This document shows positions 26,822 to 39,040 of a DNA stretch of 64,000 bases, piece after piece. Location of the stretch: the NCBI GenBank assembly GCA_029204225.1, contig CM055096.1, forward strand, positions 29,630,995 through 29,694,994, written 5' to 3'. Every line of letters begins with the position of its first letter. Position 1 is the first letter of the stretch. A program made the position numbers and the translations under genes. A model generated the notes under the pieces. That model was not told the origin of the DNA. It saw nothing but the letters and a program-made list of their open reading frames with translations, and did no database searches. This DNA is from Diphasiastrum complanatum (taxonomy: Eukaryota; Streptophyta; Lycopodiopsida; Lycopodiales; Lycopodiaceae).

Positions 26822-27180
26822 TTACAATATGTACAGTTGATACATGCCAATCGAAGAAAAATAACCAACCAAAATAGTTTTGATTGAATGCTCATCTAAT
26901 TTCCTTCTTGTGTCCTTTGTGACATGAGCATAGGTAGTGCATCCAAAGACTCTTAAATGCTTTGATGAAGGTTTGGATCCAGTCCAAACTTCACCAAACT
27001 TCACAGGGAGTCTTGCTATTAAGTAGGCCTTTAGTTATATATCGATTTTGCATGTACACTGTCGTCGATACAACATGTTGCCAAAACTATTTGGACAACG
27101 AAGCATGAGTGATTATGCAGACTCGACTAAGGTCCCGTTCTTCCTTTTGCTAGTCCATTCGACACATGCAAGCACTAAAG
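26822..27180 (-). mobile_element. Copia integrase remnant
   Basis: The minus strand reads SKRKNGTLVESA, then LMLRCPNSFGNMLYRRQCT with stops, then FGEVWTGSKPSSKHLRVFGC and TTYAHVTKDTRRKLDEHS followed by ILVGYFS. This is the C-terminal half of copia integrase (N-G-x-x-E-R...R-x-M-L...P-S-x-x-H-L-R-V-F-G-C-x-x-Y...K-L-D...F-V-G-Y). Two internal stops make it non-functional. Confidence 0.85.
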
Positions 27181-27610
27181 ATTTTGATTATGCTCAATAT
27201 TGACTCTTATTGATCGATTCTAGTCAAAATTATTTTGACCAAAATACAATCTCAATTTGATGTTGACCATATAACTGGCGTGCAATCATTAGAACCTATC
27301 ATAATGACTTAAAAATAGTAAGTACAATCCTAAAAATCATCTATATACAATAAAGTTGATGAATTTCAAGCTAAAAAAATGAATACTAGTAAAAATAACC
27401 ATAAACCCTAAAAAATTGAACAATTTATAGTTATTTCTTCGGAGAAAGTTCATAACACTAATTTTCAGGTTGAAGACATTTAAGATTTAGAGAAGCCATT
27501 TACTTGGAGGTCAAAATTACACTACTAGGAAGACAAAAGCAAGGAGCTACTACAAAAAAGCTACAAAAAAGCAAAAAGCGTCTCCACCTTTTGATCGATG
27601 CAAAGCCAAG

Positions 27611-27621
27611 CTCTAATACCA
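27611..27621 (-). other. copia primer binding site
   Basis: The minus strand reads TGGTATTAGAG, one base from the standard tRNA-Met-type PBS, next to an LTR that begins TGTAAAG on the plus strand. Confidence 0.7.
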
Positions 27622-27622
27622 T

Positions 27623-28106
27623 TGTAAAGATCACCAAGTATAAATCCTCTAGATCAAGTTGCATGCACCAAAAGGAATGATGTGGAGCCAAATCACCCAA
27701 CTAATTAGAAGTTGAAAGTGAAAACCCAATCAACTTCACCCCTGAGCCATGTTGAATGAATGCAAAAGAGGAGATTTTTTTGACAATTGGAAATTGAAAT
27801 CTAGGAGTAGAGGAGGGCGATTCCTATAGGTATATATAGACTCTTAGAGTCTAGAAATATTCCATATAGGATCCGAATTCTCAGCCAATTGTTTTTTATT
27901 TCCTCTACATGCATCGAAAGTTGTCAATCACCATGCACTAGCTCCACATGTCTTAATGGGTATGCCTGGGTCCTCACAAGGTTATTAATTACATTTCTGG
28001 CCTAGTTTGAAATGTCAAGGCATAACTAATAAACTTGTACATTGGAGTGCCGAATATCCACGTCAAGAATTATTTTGAATCCTCTAAACTGGACATGGAC
28101 ATAACA
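27623..28106 (-). repeat. Copia LTR, about 484 bp
   Basis: Bounded by the PBS on one side and by the end of similarity with the copy at 21.25-21.72 kb (GACATAACA) on the other, giving TG...CA ends. It includes a TATATATAGA word that could be the LTR's TATA box in the other orientation. It belongs with the integrase remnant at 26.8 kb only by proximity and orientation. Confidence 0.7.
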
Positions 28107-29290
28107 AGTTGTGAGTATGTACATTTCAATTTTAGAAAGACAACATTGGAATGTTGGACAAATGGTTTTTAGATACCTATGAGAGGTATCAAATTATGCA
28201 ATACACTATCAAGAAAGGCCTATGGAGGAAGCCAATTTTGAGAAGGCTGTATATTTTATCGAATGCAATCGGACTGTTTTTTTATTTCATGCTCATTTTT
28301 AATGTATTTCTTACATCATTATATATCTTATAACCAATATTCGAAACCCGAATATAGAGCTACCTCTCAAAAATTACGACCTTATTCCATTGTTCACTTT
28401 AACAAGTATCTAAAAAGCTTAAATTGCCCAATCCTAAAGATCAAAATCTGTTAGGATAAGCCTATCGGTGTAGCACCGAAGTAAAAAAGGAAGAACCATA
28501 AAAAGTACCATTTAACTCAATTTACTGGGAATATTTCTATTCCAGAGTTAAATCGATAAAAAGCACAGTACCAGGGACACAAAATTCTCACTAACTGGAT
28601 ACTTGCCTGAAAAACCAAACCACTACCATTATTTTGTCAAGATCGGTTTAACAAAATTTAGACCGATTATTACAGCTTGACACAATACTACAGTATTAAG
28701 TTCTCAAAAAACTAGGCTTATAGGTGACTGTCAAATTGATAAGGCCTCAAGCGTGCATATTGCCCATGGAGGAGAAAAACTAAATTCTTCTTGCCAAGAC
28801 CGGGAAGCTACTTTCAAAACGACAAGGTTATAGCATTGACTACCGAGCACCAACTCCAGCACAGGTGTTTCTCCTTTCCTGCTTGCTCATGGATACTCAT
28901 CAGTTCTACCCGGTATACCTGCTCCTCCAGATGATGCACCTGTTACTATTTCATCTTATCTTTCGAGTGCTCGGGAGATTATTACTAGAGCTGCTACTCA
29001 TTTACAGCATATTCAGCAGCTAGTAAATCCACATGGCTTTGTTGATGTGGACTAGGTCAAAGATTTCGATAGTTGTAATTTAGCAATGGTTATGTTTTCA
29101 AGCTATTAAGTGGGGCAGTTATTCATATTATTGCTATGTAGTGAAATTCATATTCCACTAGTGGATTTTATAAATTTGAATAAACGAATGAAGTTTTGGT
29201 ATTAAAAACCTCCCTCTAGAAAATGCATCTCATGGCAATATGATCTTTGACAATCTCAACAATATATATGTATTAGCATTGCTCCCATAT
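28107..29290. other. Unassigned stretch with a short coding-like piece
   Basis: Most of it is featureless. A plus-strand frame at about 28870-29053 reads smoothly (for example VLPGIPAPPDDAPVTISSYL and SSAREIITRAATHLQHIQQL) and ends in TAG. It could be the tail of a retroelement Gag or polyprotein, but I cannot assign it. Confidence 0.35.
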
Positions 29291-29291
29291 A

Positions 29292-29500
29292 CTAGTTAGC
29301 TAGGTGAATGCCTAATCGATCTTGATATTGTGTGCTATTAGTGTTATAACTATACTCAACCAAACATAAATGCTGATCCCAATCATGACCAGAAGGAGAA
29401 ACATAATGTCGTAAATAATCCTCCAATACCCGGTTAATAACCTCAGACTGACCATCCGCCGTAGAAGAATGATAAGCAGTGCCCATAAGTATCCTAACAT
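29292..29500 (-). mobile_element. Ty3/gypsy integrase core remnant
   Basis: The minus strand reads LMGTAYHSSTADGQSEVINR, VLEDYLRHYVSPSGHDWDQH and LCLVEYSYNTN. This is the conserved end of the gypsy integrase core: (S/G)-T-A-Y-H-x-x-T-D-G-Q-x-E-x-x-N-R-x-L-E, with the catalytic Glu in GQSE. One residue is inserted in the usual HPQTDGQ word. Upstream sequence is unrelated, so only this piece survives. Confidence 0.85.
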
Positions 29501-29649
29501 CCAAGATACGCATATACATAATGAAAACAAAGATGAAAGGGTGAGGAAAATGAGTAGAAATCATAAATTTGTAATGAGTCCTTGAAACTGGTGCATTGGA
29601 TTGCCATTGAAACAACATGAACCTCAAGACCCTCTTGGCTCATTGAGTT

Positions 29650-31500
29650 TGCTTACTCTTTGCATAGATATGGACCAAAAATATCTTGAAAATAGAATGG
29701 ACAAATAATGTGCCAAATTGATGGTATCAATGACATGTCTTTTGTAACTAATTAACAAAACGGTAGCTTGTATTTAATTGTCTAAGTATCTCTTAGAGTC
29801 CTTCATTTTGCATCAAATACAATGGAATTTCTACTGCTTTAAATTCTCAATCATTGTACAAAATTTCTAGCTTGTGACTCCCCTATTGCTTGACTGACCA
29901 CTTTTGCCCTCAAAAAATGAATAGTTGACTAACTTTTTAGTGTGTACTAGTTACTCTTGTATGAATTGGATTTGTGAATATAGATTGTAGTAGATAAAAT
30001 GGTTGATGGGATATTATCCATAAGTGTTGTCCCTTCTTGTATATAGAATAACAAAGCTATTAATTTTTTAATATTGTCTTTTTTTATTTCTCTTGAAAGT
30101 AAAATAGCCTAAAGTTGGAAAATGTATCTTGTATGGTTGTCCAAGGAAAAACAACTCAAACAAATTCTCCCTTGCTGAATTGGAAGTTGTTGCTTTTATT
30201 GAATTCCTATATCTCAAGCTTCTTGGTTTCTAGGACGAAAGAAAATTTGGATGTCAAGCTAACCAATTGAGGCAACCTCGTTGGGTGAGGTAGCTAGATT
30301 ATGAATGATGATTATATATAATCTTTATGGCATATCAAATAACACATTCTCTAGATTTTAATCTTATCAAGCATGGTGAGTTGGTGTATTGTGCTTGGGC
30401 TCGTGCACTCATGTTCGATTTCCAACGTTCCCACGGTTTGAGAATACCAGACAACGTTTTCGAAGTTTTATAATTGAAAATAGCATATGTGTACTTAACA
30501 TGAACCAATACGAGATCTAACAAAAATGAGGCTATTGAAGGGAATGAAATAATTTTGAATAAAACTTCTTAATATTTAACATTGGATGTAAAAAGCTTTT
30601 CTTCAAATTGGCTCCACCAAAAATGTTGGCTTCAAGGATCAACCAAAACTAAGGTGAGAGGTTGAAAAATGGCTTCAACTTTTGGCCTTCACCTTTGCTT
30701 TTCATAAATATACATTACCAAGTACATTGTGGGTTTGAAACCATTAAAGCATTATGAGACCTTTGGTACAACTACCTTAGTGAGATTCAACTTTTGTAAA
30801 GGACTTACTCAAAAGATGATCTAATGCTTTATGACAGCTTGAGGAACAAACTCTAAGGGATTCCAAATTTGTTTCTCCAATAGAAGTAGCACATGATTGC
30901 AAACATGAATCCAAATTATCACGTGTGGATTTTTAAATCATCTATATATGATTGCCTATGACTATTCTAAATGTCATGTCATCCACCTTCAAAAGCAGGA
31001 CTTGCACTATTTACCAGTATAGTTGGCTCTAGCAAGGCAGGCCACAGAAGTAAAAAATGGTTGTCGTGACTTTTTAAATGTGTGCTACTGAATTTTGGGA
31101 TTACAAATGTTTTTGCAAACAACCCAACTAAATCGAATAAACAAATCATCGATGCTCACACTCCAATCTTAGTTTAGTTTTTTTCAGTTTTTGTAGTTAT
31201 CATAGTTAATTGGTTTGAGTTACCCATGATAATGAATCATAAGAATCAAATTCAAAAGGTTTCCAGTAGCAGCACAACAACACTAGGAATGAGTGTTTTG
31301 CAACACAAACAGATTTAGAGCTCATACAAATTTAGAAGAGATTCGACAAATGAGGGAGACAAGGGCACATGGTAAGCGTCATTAACACCAATGCTAGAAA
31401 AAATGAATGTGCTTGTTTTCCATAGCAGAGAACAGAATGTACAGTACTGCTGTATAAGAAGTAGGATTGAACAAAAAGATATCGTAGTCTTCAACTCGGG
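29650..31500. other. Unassigned intergenic stretch
   Basis: About 1.85 kb of AT-rich sequence with no domain, tRNA or clear repeat that I can identify. Confidence 0.45.
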
Positions 31501-31505
31501 AGCAT

Positions 31506-31577
31506 TCCGTTGCCGGGACTCGAACCCGGGTCGCTCGGGTGAGAGCCGAGTATCCTAACCATCTAGACTACAACGGA
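31506..31577 (-). tRNA. tRNA-Glu (anticodon CTC)
   Basis: The minus strand folds as a full 72-nt cloverleaf. The acceptor stem pairs TCCGTTG with CAACGGA. The D-arm holds GGTTAGGAT. The anticodon stem CTCGG/CCGAG closes loop CTCTCAC with anticodon CTC. The T-arm GGGTTCGAGTCCC contains a perfect B box (GGTTCGANTCC). The A box TAGTCTAGATGG is intact. It matches the plant nuclear tRNA-Glu type and has no intron or encoded CCA. It decodes GAG. Confidence 0.97.
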
Positions 31578-32790
31578 GATGAAATAATCTATGATATAAA
31601 ATCCTAAGATTCGTTTACACGACCCAGAATTGCGACAGAGATCAAAGTATAGCTTTCTGATCTATAGCCATTTCAAGATGATCAGTCAATCATCGACTGT
31701 TCACAAATCACACTTTATTTTAAGCTCAGCTATTCAGTATACATATGCCAGACTATAGCACACTTCAGAAGGCATACATAGCAAGGGCTTGTGAAGAAGT
31801 GAATCAAGCAACGTATAGGAAAAGGGTTCAGTTGGCGGAGCCAAGTTACTTCCAAACAGGCCCACACGTGTCCTGTTTTGAATTTGGAGCCAAAATTCAT
31901 GCATTCTCACTGCTCAGGAGTCAGGTAGCTAGAACCATTTGTGGAGCTTGCATTCAGCCAGCTCCAGTCCCTATATTGCCCACCTGCAAATGGACTGCAA
32001 AGTATGCTGGCATTCTTATGACATTGGGTTTTGTGTCTCGTGTTCACAAACCCAATAATGTCATGTGTCTTGTAGTTACAAACTTACAAACCGTGAAATT
32101 TGGTTTATTATATCGTTTTATATCCTGCAGCCAGTTGTATTTTGTGATCAATATGTATTTATTATCCAATCCTCCATACAAGTAGATCAGGGGTTAGAGA
32201 ACCTAAGACCAAGGCCACATAGGTAGCCCTAGTGTTGGGTTAGTAGCCCTGGAGGTGGGTTCCTAAAATAGCTAGTTTAATGTTATGTTATTTTTGCTTG
32301 CTTAATATGAGCCTAGTCCCAATCTAGTCTCCACCTCCATGAAGCCATGGCCTTTATGGGTGTAATCATTATTGTGCATGTCTCATATGATAAGGTTTTT
32401 AAGAAATATAATGTCTTGAAAAATGGAAAAAAAAAACCCACCACATTTTCACGTGGGAGAATCACTGCTTGCGGAAAACTTTTTTTTCAACCTACCACAA
32501 TACCTATTAAAGTTTTTTTTGTAGGCTTTTTAACAATTCATGGGTCAAAAGCCTACGATTATATATGGAGAAGGCTTAAAAAAAGAAGGCTTTGATAAAA
32601 GTTTGGCTCATTGTTCGGTAAAGTCAACAAGTATAAGAATGGAATCGACATCTTTTTCCAAAAATTGACTGTGTAAAAAAAATTATAGGAAATTAACTTT
32701 TAAAAAATCAACAACATTTTTTAGATGCAAGAAAAATTTTGTTTCATGTTTTCAAATGCAAAAAATTTCTGTGTAATAAGATGTAGTTTG
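31578..32790. other. Stretch with one unassigned 146-codon ORF
   Basis: The plus-strand frame 31745-32185 is open for 146 codons and Cys/Ile/Leu rich, with no recognised domain. The stop-free length could be chance. The rest (32186-32790) has poly-A/T runs and nothing identified. Confidence 0.35.
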
Positions 32791-32799
32791 GAAGCTATA

Positions 32800-33060
32800 T
32801 CTCGCACCTCATATAGTGTGCTCAAGATGTCCTAAACTTCTTTCGATGTCTGGGCCTCGGATACATGGCCGATCTGGGTATCCGTAATGTTGAGGATGAT
32901 CAACGCGAAAGTCTTTCCATCCTTCAACTTCCAACTGACAATTGCTGCATCGTCTGCTTCGGGTTTCTCTTTTGCACCTATAACAACGTCATACAATTCT
33001 TTAGCCATTAGTACAATTTCCATCGAAAATCTGGTACTGAATCACAGAACAAGAAGAACT
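32800..33060 (-). mobile_element. Copia gag remnant, same family as 1-410
   Basis: The minus strand reads MEIVLMAKELYDVV, SWKLKDGKTFALIILNITDT and QIGHVSEAQTSKEV, parallel block by block to the Gag at the window start. A stop replaces the Trp after SKEV, and the following DILSTLYEVRD continues behind it. The N-terminal part upstream of MEIVLM is frameshifted. Confidence 0.85.
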
Positions 33061-33117
33061 TATTCTACCAGCTAGTAGAGTCTTGTACTGTGGAAGCTTA
33101 TCAGGCTATGAAAATAG

Positions 33118-33128
33118 CTCTGATACCA
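33118..33128 (-). other. copia primer binding site
   Basis: The minus strand reads TGGTATCAGAG, identical to the site at 590-600, directly next to an LTR that begins TGTTGGAGAAAG. Confidence 0.85.
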
Positions 33129-33840
33129 TGTTGGAGAAAGAGGGTGTGTGAGTGTGAGAAACTAAAATAGCTCAAAAAGAAAACGAACACAAAAAGAAGT
33201 GAATTCGAAACTCGAACGAGAAACGAACTCAAACGAAAAGTGTCCGTGCGCAACAGAATGAGCTATATTACTCTTTTCCTAAGCATGACTACGCCTATCA
33301 GAGACGAACAGAACATTAGTGATAGAAATCATGGTCGATCTGATTATGTAGCCAAACATTAAGCAACAAAACATCAGAAGAATAATTTGTCGCGAACAGC
33401 TAGACAAATTATTAGTCGCGAATGATTCGCGAAGAGCTAGACTGAGCTCGACTGATAATCAGTCACGAATTAGTCGCGAAAGGCAAGACTAAATATTAGT
33501 CGCCAACAGTTAGACTAATAACAATTCGCTAAGAACAAATTACCAGATTGAGCAATAAGGGAGTCAAACATAATGTAGAAAAGCATAGCAATATTGACAC
33601 AAATTTGAACACAGAACAAAACAGAGCTGTTATTAGATTAAGTATAGCAAAATATACATGTTAATAATGTTGTGGAGCACAAGACTATAGTGGAGAAAAC
33701 CACGTGCTCTACAAAGCTGATTTAATCTGTAAAATAAATGAAACTGTTACTGACAATACAAAAGAATCAATGCGCAAGGCATCTACTTCGTCTATCTCTG
33801 ATAAGTTTCTGATGTTGTTATTTTTCACACACTATTGAAT
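33129..33840 (-). repeat. Copia LTR, same family as 601-1125
   Basis: Starts directly after the PBS. Shares GCATGACTACGCCTATC, a GATTATGTAGCCAAACATTA block and a CGTGCTCT block with the LTRs at 601 and 9955. It has in addition a local array of TTAGTCGCGAA-like words (33385-33520). The outer end is approximate. Confidence 0.65.
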
Positions 33841-34242
33841 ACGCAAGTGGTATTTAATATATATACACAATTTTACAGGCGTGCAGATGATGAAAGTACA
33901 AAGTGAATGTGCTGTTTGTAGGAGATCGTGGGTGGCTGCTGTCGTTGTCAAATCTGTTAGCACAGTTGCATGGGGTGAGCATGAAAAAGATCGTGACGTT
34001 AGCCTTTGCTGAAATGAACGTTGGTGAAGATGCGAGAAATGCGACACTCTGACGAAATGACTTAGGATTTGATTTACAGGGTGCCTTCGCTTTTCCTAGG
34101 GCACCTTTGACATTTTGTAAGGCAGTGTCATCTTTTTCGCCTGTCACAAATCACGTGTAAAAACACAATGTCACGTTTTTCGCCTTTTTTGCCTGTGGAA
34201 ATTTACTTGTATCTATGCAGACAGTCGAGTTTTTCGCCTGTC
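33841..34242. other. Spacer between copia LTR and gypsy element
   Basis: Open frames on the minus strand here lack family features. The phrase TTTTTCGCC(T) recurs three times between 34130 and 34240. Confidence 0.4.
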
Positions 34243-37142
34243 TTATTTTATATGTAAATATGTAGACTGTGCGACAACATGAGTAGAAATTGGGGATGGT
34301 GATTGGGGATGTTCGGGGGTTGGTGTAGGAACAGAGGCAATCTCAGGAACTTCCCTAACAGTGGTGAGGTCGCCAGGCAGTTGAATTTGAAGCGGTTTTT
34401 TCATCTTTTCTTTTATAGCATGGCCACGTGGTTGAGGCTTTGGCTGTGGGGAGGTGTGTGGATGAGGAACATGTGGTACGTCATGGAGGATCTCGTCATT
34501 AATTTGAAAGATGGTCTCCACCTCGCAGAGATCCCATGGATAGTTTGGGCGTTTGGCACGGTAGAATTTTGTATCAGGCTTTTCTACTATAACCTTGGCA
34601 ACCGGTTCCACCTTGGAAGCATGTTGCGGATAGGCCCTAAGTGGAAGTGCTTCCATGTAATTGAGGATTTGAATATAAAAAATGTCCAAATATTCTGGGC
34701 AATTATGAATTCGTAAGACATTCTCGTCATCGACGAATAAATCTTCTGATTTATTAGTAGGTAGCCATGCAACATTTAGTAACTCATCATTGTGTGGAAG
34801 GATATCAATAAAATTGATATTGATGATAGGTGTATCAAGATCATGTAATTGAACCTGATTGATCGGGATTGGAGAGGTACAATCATCTTGATGCTAAGCA
34901 CAGTAATCGGCATTCACACAATCAATGGTAGCTAAACTGGGACTCCAGTTTATGATGTTAGTAGATTTAACATAATAACCTTTTTTGTAGCTAGACTGGT
35001 ATGGATCAAACACTAAGTTAGTGATCGAGGACCCTTCGTCATGTATGCGTGCAAGTTTGAGTTTGCCCGTTGAATCAATGGTGACAGAACTGTCATGATT
35101 TCCAAAAGTGCTCGGCCTTTGTTCCAATCATGAACGACTCTTGCATTGGTGAGCCACGAACGACAAAGTAGTAATTCATATTAATAGGCATTATTGGGAA
35201 TATCAAGTACTACTAGACCTACAGAAAACTTTAGACGTCCTAGTTTGATTAGCACTCGTGGAAGGAAACTGGTAGGTTGGACCACACTTTGATCAGCCAT
35301 CCTAAGCTGACAAGTGGGTTTGGCAAGCTTGTCTCTCAGATTCCATTCTAGCATGAGAGATGTGAAAATGATATTGACACCGGAGCCACCATCGAGAACC
35401 ACTAAAACTTCATGTGATTGGTGATGGGTAGCTGGGATTTTGATGTTGCCTTGTTCGCTGAGTTGATTGGTTAGGTGTAAGGGCATTTCTGGCAACTCAT
35501 CAGGGGTTGGTGGTGTCATTGGATTGGATTTGGTGTTTTCATTTTCCAGCACGCTTCCAGAGAACATGGAAAGGAAGAGTGACATTGGCTTGCAGTAAAT
35601 CGCCCCAAACTTTGATACCTTCAAGGGTCTTGCTTGAAAAAGGCTTGTGAGGTATTTTATGGGAGGTGGAAGATTGTTGGTTGGCATTGCGGATTTGTTG
35701 ACAATACTGATAATGCAGCCAAATTTCTTTAGATGAGTGAGGATAAACTATCAAGGTTGAATCTTTACTTGGCGGGACAACCTACTACTGAGTTTTGTTG
35801 GGTGCAAGTGTAGGGGCTTGGCATTGGGTTTGTGCCCAAGTCAAGACCCAAGCAAGATGAGTTTCAACTGGTAAAGTTTCTACTTGCACTGAACAAATAA
35901 GAGCAACAGGTTTGGATCAAGATGGGTAGTCCTTTACGTGATGTTCAATACCACAGTTTTCACAAGATGGAGGAAAACAGAGTTTATCTGGGCAGCAAAT
36001 ACTAGGATGCTTACCTGCACAAATAAAACATCCTCGTACTGCGGGGAGTTGACGCACGACAAAGACAACTTGGTTTGGATTGTAAGCTTGGGCATTGGGA
36101 TCCACTGCTTGAGCATTAGAATCATATGTATAATAAACAACTGTCTCAATAGAGTATTGTCTTCCACATAGTAGTTTGCCGGATCAATGGTATTCAGATC
36201 AAGATAATGGATAGCTTGTTGTGGGGCAGGTTGATTAATGACAAACTATTGTTGTGGAGGGTAGGGGCGGTATGCTCGATAGATGGTGGGTCTGGTTGCT
36301 GCTGGAAAAAGGTTTCACAGTAGAGGGCATTCATTAGCGATATGATGTTGTGAGCAGATTGGACATCAGACATTTTCTCTTGCTGATTTCTCGGCAATCT
36401 ATTTCATTGTGGTTCGGAAATCGGCAGTGAGCTTGTCCATATGAGAATGTTGAGCTTTTTGTCAGGTTTTCATTTGATTGATAATTTCAGAAGATTGGGC
36501 AATGATTGTCAGACTTTGGGTGATTAGGACGATCTGGATTCTTAGATTTCTTTTCACGATGGTCAAAGTCATTGTCGAAACCTTCGTCTTTCTCACGGAT
36601 AGCATCAGTCATCACATCTTTAAGTTGATCATAAAGGTCAACTGGTTTGAGTTCACGGCAAATGTTTTTAGGCAATCCAACCAAGAACAGTTTTATGGCC
36701 ATACGTTTGGTGATATTTTCATCCACACATTCTACTTTGAGACGTTTAAAATGCTCAATGTAGTTTTGAACAGACTCTTCGCGACGCATCTTGACATGGA
36801 TAATTTGGATGAATGAGCTCTAAGTCAGTTTGAATGGTTTGAAACGCTTGATGAGAGTGTCCTGAGGGTGACCCAAGAAGCAAGATCATGAGCTTTGAGA
36901 TTAAGATACCACTCCTTTGTTGTTCCATAGAGTACCATATGGGAAATAGACGAAGCTTTTTAGTTTCTGAGGTATCCCCATAAAAACGGCATGCATCAAA
37001 GTCTTGGAGAAATCGGACTGGGTCAGATTCTCCATCGTACTTTGGTGCATCGATTTGTGAAATTTTGCGTTCTAGTCGTGGAGGAGCTGGATTAGAAGAT
37101 TCAGCACAGTCACGAGACATGATGCAGAGTGTGGAGGAGAGT
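34243..37142 (-). mobile_element. Ty3/gypsy gag-protease region, truncated before RT
   Basis: Transcribed leftward. Gag starts near 37121 (MSRDCAESS) and contains ISQIDAPKYDGESDPVRFLQ, then VQNYIEHFKRLKVEC and IKLFLVGLPKNICRELKP. Around 36045-35925 are two zinc-knuckle-like clusters (CFICAGKHPSICC and CENCGIEHH). At 35687-35181 is a retropepsin with VLVVLDGGSGVNII (catalytic Asp in L-D-G-G-S-G) and, past a stop, YELLLCRSWLTNARVVHDW. The tail at 34689-34243 is a Pro-rich linker. No reverse transcriptase follows, so the element is cut there. Several stops and frame changes show decay. Confidence 0.85.
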
Positions 37143-37941
37143 AACAATACAGATGATCAGATCAGTACTGTACTTGGCAAAAAAAAAACAGTTTGCTTGT
37201 AGAATGGAGAGTGTAGGACAAAACAACTGGTCTTTCTGGCTGTAATAGAATTCACGGACAAGCTGAGAAATCGTGGAGAGGCAGATAAATTGAACTGTGA
37301 AACTCGCAAATTCTAACAGGGAGTGCTATCTATCAGAATATTGATTTTTTGATATTTTTGAAAAAAAATTTGTACTATGAGAATTCGCAGGTGGGACAGA
37401 GAATTCGTGCTCACTGAGGATGATTTTGTAGACTGGATGGCGATTTCTGAAAAGGAGTTTTTACTGACAGATAGGGAATATAGAAAAAATATGACTTTCT
37501 GACAAAAAATAGGCAAAATCTCTGAGATAAAATTCGCATAGTTGCTGGAGGACTGATCTTGATTAGATCTAGCCTCAGTGAAGCTAGCGAATTCTAGGAC
37601 AAAGATTTGGATGAGAAATAAGGGATTTTGATAGTATATCAAGTTGTTTCTCAGAATCTGATAGTGGTCAAAATTTGTGGAGGTGATAAAATGAAAGATC
37701 GGGGTCTATTAGGGCTGCAGATAGACTGGCCAATTACCTATTTGGTTCGGAAAAAGAAAATGCCCAAGTTGACCCTTCTGTTGCTTTCTCCCGGCTTGAT
37801 AAGTTGCTCTGCAGCTCGTGTAGGACCCGGAGAGAAGAGTCGTGTTGTGGTTGGAAGATAGAAGACATGCAACAAGCAAACACACAATACGGAGGCGAAA
37901 AAACAAAAGGAAAAGAAGCTAGGTAAAAAATGCTTAAAAAG
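37143..37941 (-). other. 5' leader of the gypsy element
   Basis: Lies between PBS and gag. The plus and minus frames here have no family features, and the words GAATTCGCA/GAATTCGT recur several times. A leader of this length is usual for plant gypsy elements. Confidence 0.5.
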
Positions 37942-37955
37942 CGACAATGGCGCCA
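37942..37955 (-). other. gypsy primer binding site
   Basis: The minus strand reads TGGCGCCATTGTCG. This is close to the TGGCGCCGTTGCCG site used by many plant gypsy elements, thought to pair with tRNA-Asp. The LTR follows at once, beginning TGTTGG on the plus strand. Confidence 0.75.
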
Positions 37956-37956
37956 A

Positions 37957-38630
37957 TGTTGGAAGTAAATCTGATTTGCAAATGTTTGGCTAGATCTACT
38001 CACGATGTAGCATAGAGAGGATCGTCCACTTTCTAAGTTTCTACCAAGCTTCAAATAGAGTGTGAAAATAGAAAATAATGATGAAAGCACTAAGGCTTAC
38101 CCAACTAGTGCTCGAAATAGGAATGAAACTAACTAAGATGACAAAATACAAAACCTTACTAAGGCTTACCCAACTTGCAAGGTGATTAAACCAAATCCTA
38201 GATTAACACCCAAAGGGAATTAGAATGGAAGATTGCAGCTAACTAGTAATCAATCAACAAAATACATGCCACAATATAAACCAAGGAGAAGGAGGCAAGA
38301 GGTGGCTTGAGCACCTTCCCAAAGGGAACACAAATGAAATAGAGAGATTATCTCAAAAATAGAGAACTTGATAGCTTAATCTCAAAAGTGTTATTTACAA
38401 GGCAAATATCTCTTCTTTTATGGCAAAGAGGGTCTTCCATAAGTATCCCCTAACTTATGGGACTAATCTATTTCTAGCCTTTCTAGAACTTCTAACTCAG
38501 GATTTAGAACTTCAAAGTTTATTAACTTAGGAAAACTCAAGTCAAAATATTTCTAATCTTAAGTTTCCTAAGTCAGTTCTAAATCTAAGTTTAAGCTATT
38601 TTATTATTTTTTAAGCTTCTACTCATGGGC
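37957..38630 (-). repeat. 5' LTR of the gypsy element
   Basis: Begins TGTTGGAAGT next to the PBS. It contains a duplicated phrase (CTAAGGCTTACCCAACT at about 38090 and 38160). The outer end is estimated from the start of unrelated sequence near 38.63 kb; no second LTR is present in the window. Confidence 0.5.
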
Positions 38631-38744
38631 TTATAAACACATGCCATGGCGGAAGTTTATCAACAGACACTCGTACGTGGACTTACAAAACACATGCCAC
38701 GGAGTTTTATTTCTTTTTTTTTCCCTTGTTATCACAGATGCTAA

Positions 38745-39040
38745 CACCGGAGCACAAATTCGTGGACATTTTGACACGGGTTTCAATTGAAGCAATCTCC
38801 ACCAAGCTAGAATTTGGAACTGGAAAATACCTTCTTCAAATGTAGATGTGGCGACAAATGCAAAAATCAGTCTTCCATTATCTGATTTGACCATGCCATC
38901 TAGTATATTATGAATAACTTGAGAATTTTTTTTCTTGGGGATTCTACACATTACCAACTTAATGCATTTTTTCTTTGGGTTTACAAACCTGCTAGGAAGG
39001 TTGTCAAAACACACTTGACTTTTCTCTTTCTTCGCGCATA
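38745..39040 (+). mobile_element. Fragment of the Penelope-like/RT element family (N-terminal zinc-motif part)
   Basis: The plus strand parallels 47580-47860 codon by codon. It reads GHFDTGFN, then LHQARIWNWK, and in the next frame FKCRCGDKCKNQSS, against GHFKTGFI, LHQARIWNWK and FKCRCGEKCRNNSS in the long copy. The Cys pattern C-x-C-x3-C is kept in both. Several frameshifts and stops make it non-functional. It lies on the opposite strand to the RT fragment at 39.8-40.85 kb. Confidence 0.75.

Noticed and set aside
31745-32185. 146-codon open frame as a gene
   Set aside because: No motif, no supporting neighbours, and hydrophobic low-information tail; kept only as a note in the spacer entry.
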